A stretch of DNA of 64,000 bases, taken from the NCBI GenBank assembly GCA_946185485.1, contig CAMHJQ010000011.1:1-64000 (forward strand), read 5' to 3'. Shown piece by piece: positions 61,667-64,000 of this stretch. Made by a program: the position numbers and the translations under genes. Every line of letters starts with the position of its first letter. Position 1 is the first letter of the stretch. The notes under the pieces were generated by a model that saw nothing but the letters and a program-made list of their open reading frames with translations, was not told the DNA's origin and made no database searches. This DNA comes from an uncultured Prevotellaceae bacterium. Its GTDB lineage: Bacteria; Bacteroidota; Bacteroidia; Bacteroidales; Bacteroidaceae.

Positions 61667-63616
61667 ATGAAAAAGTTAATAAAATATTTTGCATTGGCAG
61701 GTGTGGGAATCGTTGCTCTGTCTTCATGTAATAACGATGATTTCCTTGACGTACCACAATATGACATTCTGGACATTGAATCCCAGTTTGCGGGTGATGA
61801 ATATGCCCGTCGCGGTTTAAACGGTATCTATGCCTATAACAACGTCAGTAAGCAGGATAACAGCTGGGGTTACAAGCCAAATCTGTTTACCGGTAGCCAC
61901 CCGACCATGGATACCCAGTGTACGGGTTGGGACGTGAAGTTCCTCAATCAGACCTGGGATGCCAACGTGGGTGAACTCGGTGAAGGCTGGGCTCACGCTT
62001 ACGCTGCTATCTGCCGTGCCAACCTCTATCTGGCAGGTTTGCAGGATGCAGAAGACATCAGTGCCAGTTGTAAGAAACTATGTGAAGGTGAGGCCCGCGC
62101 ACTCCGTGGCTATTTCTACACATGGCTGGCCACCACCTTCGGTCGTGTACCTATGCTTGCCACTGGTGAGGACTTTAACAATACGCCTAACAAGGCTGCT
62201 GCTGAGACCTACGAGGAAATGTGGGACTTCATTATCGAAGACTTCTCTAAAGCTGCCGAGCTGCTTGACTGGACTCCGTACAATGGAAACTATGGCCGTT
62301 GTACAAAGGGTATGGCCAAAGCATATCTTGCTGACGCTTATATGTGGAAGGCATTCCGTTGTCCGGATATGGCCGCTGATTGCTATAACAAGGCAAAGGC
62401 TGAGCTGAAGAGCATCATCGACAGCGGTACCTACAAGCTCGTTAGCAACTTCGCCACCAACTGGGACCCTGCCGGTTTCTGGAACGAGGAATGTATCTGG
62501 GCCATGTGTTCAGACGAGGGTGAGCAGTGGAGCAGCTGGGGTGGCGACCGTACCATCACTTTCTGTAATCCTAACATGTTCAAGTGGTTTACCGCTTGTC
62601 CTGAGAATGGTGGCTGGGGTGCTGAGTACCTCTCTTGGGAGTGGTACGCCTGCTATGAGCCGGGTGATACCCGCCGTGACGCATCCTGTGTAACAGGTGC
62701 TGTACCTGAGGACCAGATGGCCAAGTATGGTATTGAGAAGTCTAAGAAGGTCTGGGGATACCATCCTTATTTGAAGGACTCTCTGGGAACGAAATACGAC
62801 AAGCCTGAAGATGCCAAGTATGGCAAGGTTGTCCATCCGTTCATCAATAATGATGGCGTGCTGTCTGGTACCAAGACCATGCAGTTCCACTTTACCAATG
62901 GTGAGTTTGCACCTGCCATCTGGACAACTAAGATTTGGCGTAATGCATACGCAGACGGCAACTCATGGGGTACTCAGATGTGGTCTCCGACCATTATCTA
63001 CGGCAAGCGTTATGCTAACGTTCTGCTCGACTATGCAGAGTGCTGCTTCCGCACTGGTGACGAGGCTACGGGCTGGGCAGTGCTTGATGAACTCCGCAAC
63101 CGTGCATGGGGTAATCTGACCATTGGCCAGGATTACAGCAAGTACTATGCTCATTTCAACAATGTCTATAATGCATATCCTTGGACCGGTAATCAAGATT
63201 ACCCACATCCCGAGCTGAAGCCCGCTAATATGACAGAATATCCTATTGGTGTTATCTCTGCCCCTGTTCAAGTTCCTTCTGCTAAGGAATACTACACAGC
63301 CCTTACTGCTAAGCCAAACCGTGTGGGCTATACCCATACCTCGCCGGCTTGGAAGGTTGCTGTCAACGAGGAGCGCCGTAAGGAGTTCAACTCTGAGTGG
63401 TGTCTTTGCCCGGATATGATTAAGTCTGGTTATATCGAGGACCACATCAATTATAACTACCCGAAGGATGATGGCGGTTCTGACTATGCCAACTATCCCT
63501 GGTCAAAGCGTGAGTTTGACTTCGACATCAAGAAGATGGATATGCCTATCCCCGCTGACGAGATTTTGAAGAATACGCTTCTCAAACAGAATCCTGGTTA
63601 TGCAGGTGCTGAATAA
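61667..63616 (+). CDS. SusD/RagB-family nutrient-binding lipoprotein (second locus)
   Basis: A 649-residue SusD partner: lipobox ALSSC (Cys21), mature CNNDDFLDVPQY with the acidic surface signal. The family helices (EGEARALRGYFYTWLATTFGR, MAKAYLADAYMWKAF) and the C-terminal VNEERRKEFNSEWCLCPDMI region (RRxEF in place of the usual RRxEL) are present. Complete. It pairs with the SusC 20 bases upstream. No glycoside hydrolase follows within the window before a terminator. Confidence 0.96.
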   Translation: MKKLIKYFALAGVGIVALSSCNNDDFLDVPQYDILDIESQFAGDEYARRGLNGIYAYNNVSKQDNSWGYKPNLFTGSHPTMDTQCTGWDVKFLNQTWDANVGELGEGWAHAYAAICRANLYLAGLQDAEDISASCKKLCEGEARALRGYFYTWLATTFGRVPMLATGEDFNNTPNKAAAETYEEMWDFIIEDFSKAAELLDWTPYNGNYGRCTKGMAKAYLADAYMWKAFRCPDMAADCYNKAKAELKSIIDSGTYKLVSNFATNWDPAGFWNEECIWAMCSDEGEQWSSWGGDRTITFCNPNMFKWFTACPENGGWGAEYLSWEWYACYEPGDTRRDASCVTGAVPEDQMAKYGIEKSKKVWGYHPYLKDSLGTKYDKPEDAKYGKVVHPFINNDGVLSGTKTMQFHFTNGEFAPAIWTTKIWRNAYADGNSWGTQMWSPTIIYGKRYANVLLDYAECCFRTGDEATGWAVLDELRNRAWGNLTIGQDYSKYYAHFNNVYNAYPWTGNQDYPHPELKPANMTEYPIGVISAPVQVPSAKEYYTALTAKPNRVGYTHTSPAWKVAVNEERRKEFNSEWCLCPDMIKSGYIEDHINYNYPKDDGGSDYANYPWSKREFDFDIKKMDMPIPADEILKNTLLKQNPGYAGAE

Positions 63617-63639
63617 CCAAGTTCTGAATAACAGATTCC

Positions 63640-63674
63640 AAAAGATGCTGTGCAACTAAGCACAGCATCTTTTT
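63640..63674 (+). terminator. Terminator of the second SusC-SusD operon
   Basis: AAAAGATGCTGTGC / GCACAGCATCTTTT with 6-base loop AACTAA and a T-run. Strong intrinsic terminator 24 bases after the SusD stop, which shows the operon ends with SusD. Confidence 0.92.
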
Positions 63675-63684
63675 ATCCTTTCCC

Positions 63685-63715
63685 TTGGCATTTCCACCAC
63701 TTTTTCGTACCTTTG
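63685..63715 (+). promoter_or_regulatory. Promoter of the terminal membrane-protein gene
   Basis: TTG (63685-63687), 20-base spacer, TACCTTTG (63708-63715), 19 bases before the ATG at 63735. Confidence 0.75.
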
Positions 63716-63734
63716 CAGGGCAAACAAGAACCCG

Positions 63735-64000
63735 ATGAACATCCATAGCATCACATCCAAATACTGGGAGCAAGCAGCGGTGGCGCTGTTGGCCATCATC
63801 GTATTTTGCTATTGGTTCTTCTTTTTTCCTTTCATTCCGCTATCCAGGGAGATGTCGCAGTTGTTCCTTTGGAGGGACGACTACCTGACGGAACGGCTGT
63901 CCATACCGGGGGGAACGGCCCAGTATGTGGGGGAATGCATCACCCAGTTTTTCTTGAATCCGGCATGGGGGGCACTGGCGTATGCCGTGCTGTTTGTTGC
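63735..64000 (+). CDS. DUF6057-like integral membrane protein (3' end outside window)
   Basis: The first 88 codons are visible. A membrane helix (about 14-34, VALLAIIVFCYWFFFFPF) is followed by a loop with SQLFLWRDDYLTERLSIPGG and a second hydrophobic stretch (NPAWGALAYAVLFV). The helix-loop-PGG(x)AQY(V)GE pattern recalls DUF6057 membrane proteins of Bacteroidetes, of unknown function. Its own promoter and the preceding terminator separate it from the SusC-D operon. Confidence 0.6.
   Translation, partial: MNIHSITSKYWEQAAVALLAIIVFCYWFFFFPFIPLSREMSQLFLWRDDYLTERLSIPGGTAQYVGECITQFFLNPAWGALAYAVLFV

Overview
The window reads as a chromosomal segment of a Prevotella-like member of the Bacteroidales. 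The support is: Bacteroidota-type promoters (TTTG or TTG, about 18-21 bp, then TAnnTTTG) in front of many genes; two SusC/SusD pairs; lipoproteins with acidic residues just after the lipobox cysteine; an HTCS-type regulator with two-component propeller repeats; and a Prevotella-style C-terminal tail on the GH26-GH5 enzyme. No rRNA, tRNA or CRISPR array was seen. Both ends cut genes: nrdD at the left and a DUF6057-like membrane protein at the right. | Region 1 (1-12.6 kb) is mostly core metabolism: anaerobic ribonucleotide reductase nrdD-nrdG, a SulP anion transporter, mscL, gapA, miaA overlapping a YegS-type lipid kinase gene, an AspT/YidE-type transporter, and three subunits (gamma, biotin carrier, beta) of a sodium-pumping decarboxylase whose alpha subunit is not here. 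| Region 2 (12.6-22.5 kb) is signalling and envelope: a large ABC-2 transporter fusion; a lipoprotein followed by a tight operon of RsbW-like kinase, STAS antagonist, RelA/SpoT-domain protein and LuxR regulator; then an orphan substrate-binding lipoprotein with a large TPR protein. | Region 3 (22.5-34.7 kb): the minus-strand operon kdsA-kdsD-HTCS-phospholipase D joins KDO biosynthesis to a regulator that has lost its kinase core. An outer-membrane barrel, a large MscS channel, a BadF/BcrA-type sugar kinase and a CyuA-like cysteine desulfidase follow. | Region 4 (34.8-48.2 kb) is a mannan or glucomannan utilisation locus: SusC, SusD, two surface glycan-binding lipoproteins, a small lipoprotein and a secreted bimodular GH26-GH5 enzyme on the minus strand, facing a GH5 mannanase lipoprotein on the plus strand. 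The likely flow is cleavage by surface or secreted enzymes, capture by SusD and the binding lipoproteins, and import by SusC. No regulator of this locus is visible. | Region 5 (49.3-58.1 kb) is an AT-richer accessory zone full of wreckage: a composite repeat/MITE-like element, a type I restriction operon reduced to an hsdR-hsdM deletion fusion plus DUF1016 nuclease plus truncated hsdS, a truncated secreted-protein gene, a frameshifted small gene, a REP-type transposase between two hairpins, a two-gene lipoprotein operon, an antitoxin whose PIN toxin is cut after about 11 codons, a 14-bp tandem repeat and a susC fragment. | Region 6 (58.1-64.0 kb) holds a second complete SusC/SusD pair with no enzyme genes, then the partial membrane protein.
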